From contig CM060974.1 of assembly GCA_030765045.1 (NCBI GenBank), positions 51,322,339 through 51,386,338 on the forward strand: 64,000 nucleotides of DNA, read 5' to 3'. Positions 42,890-54,300 of the stretch are shown here, piece after piece. The notes beneath the pieces are model-generated. The model did no database searches and was not told the origin of the DNA. It saw only the letters and a program-made list of their open reading frames with translations. The stretch comes from Tenodera sinensis (Eukaryota > Arthropoda > Insecta > Mantodea > Mantidae). The number at the start of each line of letters is the position of its first letter. Positions within the stretch are counted from its first letter, which is position 1. The position numbers and the translations under genes are program-made.

Positions 42890-45190
42890 CATGATACATA
42901 TTATTAGTAACATGAAATATTTCAATGAACTTTGCATCTATATAGTTGAGGGTAATTTGGGTTAAAATGTTATATGCAACATTTTGGGAGAGCTGATATA
43001 TCCAGTATCCTCAAAAAATTGTAATAAACACATGAAAACAGCAAAAATATGTAAATTAGAGTTTTAGAAGTTTGAACACTTGCAAAGTTTGGACATTGCC
43101 AACCCACACTTTTTAGAACACTTTCTATTATATAAAAATCATCACTGAATGTCAACCAAGGTAGCCATCCTCATATTATTGTGCATGTGGAGAAGAAACT
43201 ACCAACATCAGTGGTGCAATAATAATCCATAAAAAATGGTTATCTGAATCCTGTTCATATATATTTAACCTAGGATTAGAGCCTAATCTCTGGTTAAATC
43301 TCTACACCACAGGAGCCAGTCATCTCTTTTTACAATACGCACACACAGACTTACTTATTGTAACCTAATCTTGGGGTAGACTTCAATAACATATAAGGTG
43401 CTGTAAAATATAGTAGGCACAGCTTATTGAGATACCCCAAAGAGCAACCTTAACATTTTCCCCCCATTATGGTGCAGTCTGGTTATATCTGGTGATATCC
43501 ATCCGTTAGGTTGCAGTAGTGCCGCCAAATGTTTGTGAGATATAACCATAGTAAAGCTACAGCCATAGTTGGCGTTATTGCATCTGTTATGTTGCCACAG
43601 AAGTCGTTTATGAGCGCATTTCAGAAAGGCCAAGCGATCAATTTTAAAACAAGGTTCTATTTGGACACCATATTAATTAATTAATCAATCTGTGGACTGA
43701 CTGCTCGTGTTTGCACGGTCTTGTCTTGAATTCTTTCAGAGCAATATATACAGTTATAGTTACTGTTGTTATTTTTGTGTTCATTACACAGTAGTGCATT
43801 AAATATATATTATGATATTTAGCGCTGAGAAGTTATTTTATCCAAAAGTGTTACTGCAAAACAAGATTTGCCGAAGGTGAGAAGGTTCATCATGTGTTAT
43901 GTGGTAACGATGTTCAAACATTATTATCGTTTGAAAGTATGTTACTTTAACCCTGTGATATTTAAGGTTACAAATGCCTTTATTTAGTACGTTGGCAGGA
44001 CTGCCGATAAAGAGTGTCCACTACACTCTAGGGTTAAGTTTGAATACCACAGCAATCCCTCATGCTCTGTTGCTGGAACCTAATCTAGATTTAAATTTCA
44101 ATATCATAGACCCCAGTCATCATATTCATATATACACACTGACCTAGGTATTGTAACCTAATCTAGTATTAAATTTTAATACTGCAGCACCCCCTCATGC
44201 TGTTCATAAACACATAAGCTGCTGTAAGATGATCTAGGGCTAAATTTGTACACCACAGAACTCAGTCATCCTGTTCGTAACCTGCCTCAGTAGTATAGTG
44301 TTGCTTGTGTGTCTCACATTCAAGGCGTTATGTGTTCGAATCTCCGGAACTGGGGGTCAATAAATTGTGCCAGAATATGTAACCAGAAATAAGGCAACGA
44401 GTTTCCTTATTCAGAAGGTCAAATGCTGTTTGTTAAGTTGCACAGTTTCAGTAGTTTTTCTTTCCACATTGCCTGCCTGATCTTGTGAAATCCTCCAACA
44501 CAGGTGCACATCTGCAGCAAGATTATCAGTTTGTTTAGCCGGTATTATTTGCCAGCCCCTCTAGAGCTTGGAAGTACAAGTGTGAATTTAATGCAGTATA
44601 AATCCAAATGTTAACACATCATAAGTGAGCACTAAGCAACAGTTCCAAAGGTAAAAATCTGCTAGAAGTTAAAGTTTGCATATAAATGGAACATTAAGAA
44701 AGTTAACATGTGCTTGTTTCATGTGCAAATGATCCTTTATCTTATCCCAATCCTTTAAAATAAATGACTAATAAATTCTATGAATAGCAATTATGAGAAC
44801 AGCAAAACGACAAATTTATCACTTTCTTGTGTGCACTTTTGTGAATTAGTTCCTTTAAAATTAACAAATAACATGCATTCATGCTACATGCAAATCATCC
44901 TTTCTCTGTCCCTATCCTTTTAAATAAGAATCAAACAAAGTTGTAAAGTATTGGCAGTTATGTTGTATGACAATTGTAATTAGAACCACAGTGACTGACT
45001 AAAATAACCATACATTTGTTTAACAGGGCCAGTTCTCCTTTTTCTTTGAAATACAATAATTAAATATAATATTTAATGAAGCAGTGGTGGGACAATGGAG
45101 CTTTGGGTACCAGGTTGAAGATAGTCATGTGGTGAGGCATCGGACTTGCTTGGAGGGGAGGTGAAAAAAGAGGTTGTCGTATGAATGGAA
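42890..45190. other. Long stretch without recognisable gene
   Basis: In gene orientation this is upstream intron or 5' flank of the zinc-finger gene. It includes a tRNA-like segment near 44280 and a ~180-bp direct duplication (44705-45000). Short ORFs at 42970-43155 and 43424-43633 have no domain. Confidence 0.5.
44278..44355 (+). repeat. tRNA-like segment related to SINE family C head
   Basis: TAACCTGCCTCAGTAGTATA, GTGTGTCTCACATTCAAGGC and B-box TGTTCGAATCTCC resemble the head of the SINE at 14754, but the family C body does not follow. Confidence 0.5.
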
Positions 45191-45196
45191 AAAAAA

Positions 45197-45418
45197 AATT
45201 TTGTTGTCTAACAACGCTGTCAATTGCCAGGATCACATCAGCGTCGTCGGTGTGCCGGAATTTTGGCCCTCATGAGTTCTTTTACATGCCAGTAAATCTA
45301 CTGACAGGGAGCTGTCGTTTTTAAGCACACTTAAAAACCATTGGTCTGGGCCGAATTTGAACCCGCGACCTTGGGATCAGTAGGCCAGCGTCTAACCAAC
45401 TGAGCCACCCAGACTGAC
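45197..45418 (-). mobile_element. tRNA-derived SINE family A
   Basis: Reverse copy with AACGCTGTCAATTGCCAGG, TAAGCACACTTAAAAACC and GGCCGAATTTGAACCCG. A run of A precedes it on the tail side. Good copy, few substitutions. Confidence 0.88.
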
Positions 45419-46049
45419 GCATGTGGATCAGTATTACCCTCATTTTCAAGGTTTGAATTAAGGAGGTAGCACTCTCATTAAATAATTTCACCGTCTCATC
45501 AAAGAAGGATACATTCCTTGCCAGGTATTTTTTTATTAAAAGTATTTAGTTATTACTGCTCTTTGAAACTAGAAGAGATGGAACACTTTCGATGCAGACT
45601 GTACATGGTATGAGTGCAAGCTGTGAGTAAATAGACGTATCACATTGCAAGTAAGCTAAACAATAGACAATTCTCAGGTTCATTAGTTGGGTTGGCATTC
45701 AGGGTCACAATTCCAGCAATGGAGACTGCAGCTTACAGTGTTCTGTTGTTCATCAGCATGGATAAATTTGTGACAAGCAACCGAAAGGTTAACGAAAATA
45801 ATGACAGTAATGTATTCCAGTTCAAATCTCAGGAGGATATTCTTTAGTTTAGGTGACGCGAGCACTTGGTCAAAATTTCGGCTAAGTCCTACACGACAGT
45901 GTGTATGAATGGTCACGAAAGTTGCCGAAGTTGCTGTGTTAATTAAGCGCTGCCAACAGCACAATTTCCCCAGAAGTTTGTTGCCAATAGTAAGTTTGAA
46001 TGTTTTAGTGGGACCCGGCAGTATGCTGGTGACCTTCTTAGAAGCAAGT

Positions 46050-46211
46050 TGCGAGAGTGCAATGGATCGCTTCATTAGCATAGTAGATTTAGCGCCTTTG
46101 TGCTATAATGAGGAGGAATGCATGCAATTTCTTTACGACCAGGGCCTGCTGAAAACTCGAATGCTATGCAGGGAATGTGATGCCGTGCTACACCCCGTGA
46201 GGATATTATAA
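46050..46211 (+). pseudogene. Possible ISXO2/Merlin-like transposase fragment
   Basis: The end of the frame beginning at 45909 reads MDRFISIVDLAPLCYNEEE, CMQFLYDQGLLKTRML and CRECDAVLHPVR. A short helical stretch, FL...GLL, then CxxC is the N-terminal zinc-ribbon pattern of ISXO2/Merlin-type transposase proteins of insects. The frame ends in AT-rich repeat DNA and no DDE core follows, so at most a 5' fragment remains. Confidence 0.45.
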
Positions 46212-46330
46212 TATAAATATAATGAATATAATATAAATATGATAAATATAATTATATATAATATAAATGTAATACTAAATAATAATATAATAAAATAATA
46301 TAATAATATAAAATAAAAAAACAAAATAAA
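46205..46330. repeat. AT-rich simple repeat (ATAATATAAAT type)
   Basis: Imperfect units of TATAATATAAATA over ~120 bp, ending in an A-rich run. It cuts off the transposase-like frame to its left. Confidence 0.8.
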
Positions 46331-46494
46331 TAAAAAAAGAACGAGCCAGCATTTCATGGACCCAGTAACAAGGCAATAACGATAATGTACACAATAATTT
46401 CCACAACAATTGTATGGAGTCGCACTAGCGATACATCTGTGTGAGCAAAATAATGTACACAATATGTGACCGGCAAGTGCTAAGTCACCTATTC

Positions 46495-47020
46495 AGCAAA
46501 ATAATGTACACGGAGTAGCGCTAGCGGTAGTCGGTGGCGGCAACGACGCGAGTGCATTTGTGTTTAATGTGTTGGCAACGCAAATTAGTGTAGTGTAAAA
46601 AGCAATGTTGGCAGATGTGAAAATCGTCTGCTAGTGACAGCTAGCTCATGCAGCGAAACCTAGTGACGATTCTGAAAGTACTGTCGGCGCATGCGCAGTA
46701 ACTTCCGACTTGGTGTCTGGCCGGCAAGTGGCAAGTAACCTAATCTAAAGTTCAACTTCAAGTAGGTAATATTAATAATACAGCTTCCCAGCATGTGTTA
46801 GCGAAAATAGTGAGAATAAGTGCATTACACTAATCGGGCGATGTGTAGATAAAACTAGATTTGAGAACCGGAAAACAAATCACCCTTGTCTTTCATCAAA
46901 CAGTTTTGTAAGAGTTATATTCCTGTACTACTCAGATATAAAAAAGCACGGTGGTCTTAAAGACCGTACAACGCAAATTGCTGCCGCTGCCGTCGCCGCT
47001 GCGTTTTAGGTTATGGTGTT
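46495..47020. promoter_or_regulatory. CpG-richer island with NRF1-type palindrome
   Basis: Against the AT-rich background this region is rich in CpG (GCGCTAGCGG, GGCGGCAACGACGCG, CGCTGCCGTCGCCGCTGCG). GCGCATGCGC at 46687-46696 is a perfect NRF1 binding palindrome, common near insect and vertebrate transcription start sites. It lies ~4 kb upstream of the zinc-finger gene's first coding exon, so it could be its promoter and noncoding exon, or serve a plus-strand transcript. No core promoter element fixes a start. Confidence 0.35.
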
Positions 47021-47879
47021 ACTACCGTTATTGCTATATAAAAATATAACACAAACTTGTCGACCCCCCTCCCCCTTCCTCTCGATTCGAACACTGCTAC
47101 TTCTTTTTATTATTTGATTAACATGATAAGTTTTCATTGCCTACCTTAAATAAATGTCATTCTAACCTTGATATTGGTCGATATACTCCCCATACTGCAC
47201 TTTCTTCACGTGTGCAGGGAACTGAAATACTAATACGCAATAGCTGCCTTCAGTAGCATTTATGAACACAGTTCTGTATAACGTTACGGTCGTGATATTA
47301 AAATGTTAGGTTCACAACTACGCTAAACCCTCTGAAGTTTGGCAATTCTTCTTCATATTATTTTTCAAAGTGCGAAGTAAAGGCAGGGTTGTTGAAATGG
47401 GCGTGTAATCCATATGGCTCTGGCGAGGGATCGCTTTCTTGTTCTTGTGGAAAATATGATAATGGCTGGAGACTTCGCGTCCGAGACAATTTCTCTAACA
47501 CGCTAGAGACTATAAACAAGTCTAGTATGTTTACAGGTATGAGGTATCAGTACTTTTAATTTAATGAAAGTTACGTTCCTATCATTAAATCCTTTGAGAA
47601 TCACATGCGTGAGTTCAAAATATGGTGTTGAGAAGGTTTCTTGGGTGACAGTAGGATACGTGTACCTGGTAAACATACAAATGTATCCATACACGGGTTG
47701 TGCGAAAGAGCATTAAGTAATTCCTAACCTAATTTCAGTAATATTAATATTATGAAGCTTTATTTGTTGGGGCTCGGTATTAAAGGGTTTTCTGTAACTA
47801 GTACTTTCGTTTATTGGTTAAGATGGTGTACCTATTTGTTAAAACGCTTCACAGCGCTTTACGCGCACATGTAGCATAT
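47021..47879. other. No gene seen
   Basis: No domain, repeat or splice pair recognised. The nearest features are the CpG-richer region to the left and the tandem 325-bp repeat to the right. Confidence 0.5.
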
Positions 47880-48440
47880 TTGTGGTTTACCAGGAGAAAT
47901 ACGAACTGGTTTGAGAATTTAATGCCATTCTGGCAGTTTGTCACAATAGCTCAATGGTTAGAGCAGCCGCCTGGTAAGTGGAAGGTCTGTGGTTCAAATC
48001 CCAGTTGTGGCATTGAATTTTTAAGTTCCAGTTCTATCTCTCAAACTTTGCCCACACACGGCTTGTGTTTAAAAACACCAACAGTAAGTTTGTTGGCATA
48101 AATAAATAATAATTACCATCTGAAGGTTATTTAATCCTGGGACATAAAGTACTAACAATAGTAAGTTACCTTGGGGGTAATTTGTCTCTGATGTGAGACT
48201 GCCTTTGTGGTTTACCAGGAGAAATACGAACTAGCTTGAGAATTTAATGCCATTCTGGCAGTTTGTCACAATAGCTCAATGGTTAGAGCAGCCGCCTGGT
48301 AAGCGGAAGGTCTGTGGTTCAAACCCCAGTTGTGGCATTGAATTTTTAAGTTCCAGTTCTACCTCTCAAACTTTGCCCACACACGGCTTGTGTGTTTAAA
48401 AACACCAACAGTAAGTTTGTTGGCATAAATAATAATCAGT
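47880..48440 (+). repeat. Tandem 325-bp units with tRNA-like cores
   Basis: Two copies of TTTGTGGTTTACCAGGAGAA...GTTGGCATAAATAA with a period of 325 bp. Each contains a tRNA-like core (47940-48012 and 48265-48337): acceptor GTCACAA/TTGTGGC, D-stem GCTC/GAGC, anticodon loop CTGGTAA (GGT, Thr), mismatched T-stem. The 14.3-kb copies carry GGC instead. Whether the repeat is a SINE that dimerised or a tRNA-containing satellite is open. Confidence 0.82.
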
Positions 48441-48599
48441 ATCAGCTATTTAGTTCCTTTTCTGTGCCAATGGAGAACTTCACAAAGGGGCTGTCTAATA
48501 GGTTCTGTAGTAGCCATTGTCATACTCATAAACAATAAAACAAACAAATAATTGGAAAAAATCAATATTTTAATTAACAGTAATGGTAACTATTTTTAC

Positions 48600-48713
48600 T
48601 TTCTCTATTGATAAGTAGAAGAACTATTGTATTCCACCCAAAAATTGTCGAGATTTCGCCAGAAATATGTTTTCAGATCCCCTGAATCCAAAAAAAGCAT
48701 TTTTAGAAAACGA

Positions 48714-48773
<60 letters not shown>

Positions 48774-49150
48774 TATGGGTAGCATAACTCAAAAACGAAA
48801 ATCCGGTTAAAAACCAAAGTTGGTTTTTAAGTTTAATGTCTTTCAAGGATGCCTCACTAAGATTTTGAAGAAAATAGCCCTACCGTAAACTACCCTTTAG
48901 ATGGAACGTTTTTAAAAAATTTTGATTTTCTTGAAAATGGCTCAAACGATTTTGATTAAAATGCCATATGTTTGAGATATTTTGATAACAAATGAAATGT
49001 ATATGTTGAATTTTCTGGCTATAGCCCCTAGCCCCTGTAGTCATATTTACTTTGGACGACTTTTGCATAACTGATAAACCATTAGAGATAGACCAAATCA
49101 TACTATACAAAAAATGTAGATCTTGCTAAAATACACAATATATGTTTCAA
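48600..49150 (+). repeat. Dispersed GT-tract repeat, copy 4 with long (GT)n
   Basis: Best copy of the family at 6635, 13855 and 20695. The internal (GT)n at 48717-48771 has about 27 units, the longest in the window, followed at once by the conserved GGTAGCATAACTCAAAAACG. The microsatellite occupies the same internal position in each copy. Confidence 0.8.
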
Positions 49151-49235
49151 TAAATTTTCTTGTAGGTTGAACCATTTCGGAGATATTCCTAGTTATGTGT
49201 GTGAGTTTCTGAAAACCTAAAACTTTCATGAAATG

Positions 49236-49315
49236 GCCCCTCCGAAGGAGTGTCGCCTTGCCGTGGCGGAGGGGCTCAGTACCCGGTCCAGACGGCCTAC
49301 TGAGTGAGTCTTCGT
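49236..49315 (+). ncRNA. Candidate HDV-like self-cleaving ribozyme at LINE 5' end
   Basis: GCCCCTCC (49236-49243) pairs with GGAGGGGC (49268-49275) as P1; a GCC/GGC hairpin with a 7-nt loop sits between them as P3; directly after P1 comes TCAGTA/TACTGA (49276-49281 with 49298-49303) as P4; GAAGG (49244-49248) can pair with TCTTC (49308-49312) as P2. This nested double-pseudoknot order is that of HDV-like ribozymes, known at the 5' ends of several LINE families. Predicted cleavage just before 49236 coincides with the element start. The catalytic C in the P4/P2 joint is not unambiguous. Confidence 0.5.
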
Positions 49316-50181
49316 GACCACTGGTAGGCAAGAGGTGAGGGGAAGCTAAGAACATTCCAACGGGTAGATGAGGCTCGTTAGTCTTGGTCGACGACTCATC
49401 TAGGAGAAGAGGACTCCGAAATCAAACTCCCCCAGGGGAACCTACCACGGTAGGTCCGGGTTTGGCGCACCCGGGGCCCCGAGCTGCTCACTATCACTTC
49501 ACCCCCTCCACCTTCATCAACTGTGCCACGTGCAACGTTTTATGTTGCTTTTTATATCACCCTCTTCCTCTTCTAGGCTTATTCTGATTATTAGTTTGTA
49601 AGTTCCTAGATTTATAACTCCTGTCTCACCAGCAGGGATCTTTCCTATCTCCGTGGTCCTGTCCCACGGTTTTCAGCGCGGCCCCCGACTTGTGTGCTCT
49701 TCGGAGGTCTCAGGCGCGAAGGTTGTGCGGACCCTTCACACTGCCCCCATGTGTAGCCTTAGGTGCGGAGCCCGTCCACACGTCATGTACACCCACGTAG
49801 CTCCTGGAGGGCACGGCCGGTGTTAATCTCCCGACGGCCGCGTGCCGTCGGGTTAGTATCACCGGCCGGACGTGTTACCGCTGACGGAGCCCCGGTGTAA
49901 TCAACCCAAAGTCCCCTGAATCCACGCTGACTCCGTTGAGGCAGCGTGTGCTAAAGCGGGGAGCCACAGGCGGTTATTCCTGTGGTGGGGGCATAAAACC
50001 GGGGTGTCATGTGGTGAACGGTTTACCCATGCGGACAAGCAGTGGAGATCGGAGGGTAGCTCCTCTGAAGTACGCCTTGAGGTCAGTCATGGAGGGGTCT
50101 CCATGGCGGCACAGACCGAGGAGATTTTGGTGTCTTTTATCTTTTGACCCCCGGATGGCAGGCTGACGCCGACGGTTCCGG

Positions 50182-51366
50182 ATGGGGGTCCAATTCATAA
50201 TGCATCCGCGCAAACCCTCCTCATTTGACACGTTTTTGGTATTGACTTTGGCTTGTGACGGGAAAACGGTAAAGGATCTTAGCCCCTTCTATATTAAACG
50301 GGAAGTTGACCGAATCTGTGGCCCTGTAAAAAATGCGACCAGAATACGCGACGGTACGCTATTGATAGAGGTGATTACTGCAGACCAGTCGCAGAAACTA
50401 CTGAAAGCGAGTTTATTGGGCTCCTACCCTATCCGGGTAGTCCCACATAAAACACTGAATACTTGCAGAGGAGTTGTCACCACCTCCAGCCTTGATGGTC
50501 TGTCTAATGAAGAGATAGTCACCTGCTTTTCAGATCAACGGGTGTGTCAGGCGTACCGTCTCACTCGAAAACAGGATGGAAAAGTGATCGATTTACGCAC
50601 TGTGTTTTTGACATTTAAGGGTACTCAGTTACCCGAGTACATCTTCTGCGGCTACGAGCGTGCCGCAGTTCGGCAGTATGTACCGATCCCTATGCGCTGT
50701 TTTCAGTGTCAGAAGTTCGGTCATACTAAGCCTTCGTGCACCCATCCTGCTACTTGTGAGCGTTGTGGACTACCATACCATGAGGGCACGGCTTGCACCC
50801 GAGACCCTTACTGCGTTAATTGTGAAGGGAGTCATCCATCCAGCTCGCGACAGTGTCCGAAGTTTCTCGAGGAAAAGTGTATCCAGGAGCTGCGCGTGAA
50901 AGAACGCCTGACGTTTGTTGAAGCGCGCCGTCGCTTTCAACAACTGCAACCTGCTACCACCACAGGTTTTGCATCCGCTGTTCGTCGCCCTCCTGTGAAC
51001 ACTGTTGCTATACAGCATGTACCCGTCGCAGATGCTTCGACACAAACAGATTTACCGGCGAGCACCTCTCCACCGCGTCGTGATAAAACTGCACCAACAA
51101 CTACATCTTCCGCTGTGCAGACACACGCGCACCAGCCATCCACAAGCAGAGGCCACACCGTATTGCCTGTTCCCACAAATCGTTCGCGACCTAAACATCG
51201 GGCGGGTAGTCGTACCTCCACGAAGTCCCGCTCCCGCTCCGCGAGCCGCCGGGGATCTTCTGACTCCCGAAGTTCCGAGGAGTCGCCTGAGGACGGTGAA
51301 AAGCACATCATTGGTCCCAAGTGCGCCAAGGTTAAGATGAAGAAAAAGATAAAGACTATGCCTTAA
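50182..51366 (+). CDS. LINE ORF1 protein, gag-like with three zinc knuckles
   Basis: 394 residues. Residues ~15-170 form the RRM/PRE_C2HC-like RNA-binding region usual in this group. Three CCHC knuckles follow: CFQCQKFGHTKPSC (about 173-186), CERCGLPYHEGTAC, and CVNCEGSHPSSSRQC. The C-terminus is Ser/Arg-rich (TKSRSRSASRRGSSDSRS) and ends in a Lys-rich tail. Family role: binds the element RNA and forms the RNP. The ATG at 50182 is taken as the first long-frame start; a second Met is six codons in. The stop is 10 bp before ORF2, which suggests reinitiation. Confidence 0.93.
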   Translation: MGVQFIMHPRKPSSFDTFLVLTLACDGKTVKDLSPFYIKREVDRICGPVKNATRIRDGTLLIEVITADQSQKLLKASLLGSYPIRVVPHKTLNTCRGVVTTSSLDGLSNEEIVTCFSDQRVCQAYRLTRKQDGKVIDLRTVFLTFKGTQLPEYIFCGYERAAVRQYVPIPMRCFQCQKFGHTKPSCTHPATCERCGLPYHEGTACTRDPYCVNCEGSHPSSSRQCPKFLEEKCIQELRVKERLTFVEARRRFQQLQPATTTGFASAVRRPPVNTVAIQHVPVADASTQTDLPASTSPPRRDKTAPTTTSSAVQTHAHQPSTSRGHTVLPVPTNRSRPKHRAGSRTSTKSRSRSASRRGSSDSRSSEESPEDGEKHIIGPKCAKVKMKKKIKTMP

Positions 51367-51376
51367 CCTTTTTATT

Positions 51377-54300
51377 ATGGAAATAATTCAGTGGAATGTT
51401 AATGGGTACAGGGCCCGTGCGCCGGACATACAACACTTAGCTTGGCACCATTCACCTTCAATCGTCTGTCTACAAGAAACCCATCTGAAGCCTAACCACA
51501 CCTTACATCTTCGTGGTTTTTCGGCATTTAGACATGACTCTGCAGCTGATACACGAGCAAGCGGTGGTGTTGCTACTCTGGTGGCGCATACCATCTCAGC
51601 CACAAGCATCCCGCTAAACACGCCGCTGCAAGCTGTAGCAGTGCGTGTCCATATGCAGGGCGTGAGTCTGTCAATTTGTAATGTCTATCTGCCACCGGTC
51701 AGTGTCGTACACGCGAACGACCTTCGGGCTCTTTTGGCTCAGATTCCGCCACCGCTTATCTTCCTTGGTGATCTGAATGCCAAACACACTTTATGGGGCT
51801 CCGACACTGACGATGCTCGTGGGTGCCTTGTAGCAGACGTTTGCGATATGTCCGGCCTTCTTTTGTTGAACATTGGTGCCCCTACCTTCATATCATCTGT
51901 CTATGGTACCTATTCCGCCTTAGACGTTAGCTTCTGTAGCCCGTCATTGGTTCCACTTATTGATTGGTCGGTGCTCTCCGACCTCTTTGGCAGTGATCAT
52001 TTTCCCATTAACATTCACATTACTGGTTTCCATCCTATTCCAACACGATACCCTCACTGGATTATTTCCAAGGCTGACTGGGGGAAATTCCGTTCCCTCA
52101 TTCACCTTACGGACGATGGTTTTACCACCATTGACAACATGGTGGAGTATTTTACATGTTCTGTCCTGCTTGCAGCAAATTCCAGCATTCCTCGCGGTTC
52201 TACTACACCTCGTCATGTTCCCGTGCCTTGGTGGTCCGAGGAATGTCGTTTGGCTGTTAAAGCCCGCAAACGGGCTCTGCGAGTTTTCAGTGCACATCCT
52301 ACGGAAGAGAACTTCATTGCCTTTAAGCGTGTGCGTGCCCGGGCGCGTTTTGTACTTCGCAGTGCAAAACGCACATCCTGGGTAACTTACGTCTCTTCCC
52401 TCTCTCGACGCACTTCAACACAAAGGGTGTGGACTGCGGTTCGGCGTATGTACGGCAAGTGTCGCCGGACGATTATTCCCGGTCTTGCCGTACAGGGCTC
52501 TTATTACACCAACGAGCAGGCGATCGCCGACGCCCTTGCCGAATCTTTCTCTGCTACCAGCCAAACCCAAAGTTACGATAGGTCGTTTTTAGCTATCAAG
52601 GAATCTGCGGAGCGGATAGTTCTTAATTTTAACAGCGACGGTAGTGAACCATACAACACGCCTTTTAGCATAGCAGAGCTGATGCACTCCTTGTCTCTGG
52701 CGCACGACTCTTCTCCCGGTCCGGATGACATCCACCGACAAATGTTGCTTCATCTTCCACCTCAGGCTCTTTCCTTCCTGCTGAGCATCTATAACAGAAT
52801 CTGGCTCCAGCAGGTTTACCCGTCTTCCTGGCGCGAGGGTATCGTCATCCCTATACCTCGGTCCGGGAAAGACCGGGCAATTGCCTCTAGCTACCGCCCT
52901 ATTTGCCTAACGAGTGTCGTTTGCAAGACCCTCGAACGTATGATCAACTCTCGTTTAGTGTGGTGGCTAGAGACGAATAACCTGCTGAGTAATGTCCAGT
53001 GCGGTTTTCGTCGCCATCGCTCCAGTGTCGACAATCTGACAAGCATGGAGGCCTACATACAGAATGCATTTCTCTTGAAGCAGCATGCTGTTGGTGTCTT
53101 CTTTGATCTGGAGAAGGCCTACGACACTACATGGCGCTATGGCATTCTCCGTACTCTACACGGTTATGGTTTACGCGGAAACTTGCCGTTTTTTATTTTT
53201 AACTTTTTACTAATTCGCCGTTTTCGTGTCCGCATAGGCAACGCGCTCTCCCAAGAGAAGGTTCAGGAGAATGGTGTACTCCAAGGGTCGATTCTCAGCG
53301 TTACGCTTTTCGCCGTTGCCATTAATGGCATCACCAGCGCTGTTCGTAGCGGAATCCCGATGTCGCTGTATGTTGACGACTTCGCGATATACTATCGCTC
53401 TTATAGTTTGGAGCACATCGAACGTCAACTGCAGATGACCATAACATCCATCGCCGAGTGGGCGTCTCGCACCGGCTTTCGGTTTTCCCCTACGAAAACA
53501 CAGTGTCTCCACTTTAACCGACTCCGTGGTGTACACCCTCCTCCTGATCTTCATTTGCGTGGCACATGTCTTCCATTTGTTCCGCACCTGAAGTTCTTGG
53601 GCTTACACCTCGACAGCAAACTCACATGGGAGCACCATATACGTCACCTTCGTGCTTCCTGCGGTCGCTCGCTTCGGGTACTCAGGGTCCTGTCTGGGGC
53701 ATCTTGGGGCGGCGATCGCACGGTAATGTTGAGGTTGTATCGCTCACTGGTCCGGTCCAAATTAGACTACGGCTGTTTTATCTATGGCTCTGCATCAGCC
53801 TCTAAACTCCGCCTTTTAGACACAATTCATCACACTGGTATCCGTCTCGCTACTGGGGCTTTCCGCACAAGTAGAGTGGATTGTCTGTATGCTGATTCTG
53901 GCGAACCTCCACTGTCTGTTCGACGCTCATTGTTACTTTGTTCTTATGTGGCAAGGTTGGCCGCTCATCCAGGTCATCCTTCGTTTCCACCTGTATTGCG
54001 TCCAGACCTCGAGCACCGTTATATGCGGAATAAAACAATATCCCGTCCAAGTGGCATCAGGTTTCAAGAACTACTTGTCGCAAACGCCCTCCGACTGCCA
54101 GTTGTAGAGCGGCATTCACTTGGCCACTGTCCTCCCTGGCAGCTCCAGCGTGCACGCTTTGACCTGGAGCTGTCGGGCTGTCCAAAGACTGCTACCCCTC
54201 CTTCGGTGTTCCGTCAACTCTTCACCGCAGTTCTGGGCCGATACCGGACTTATACACCGGTATTCACCGATGGCTCCCAGTTGGGTAGTACGACGGGTTC

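Noticed and set aside
45683..46081. Minus-strand 132-aa ORF
   Set aside because: Antisense to the transposase-like plus-strand frame and without recognisable features.
50937..51340. Overlapping ORFs around the LINE ORF1 C-terminus
   Set aside because: Shadows caused by high GC content and few stops in the LINE; the sense frame carries all domain motifs.
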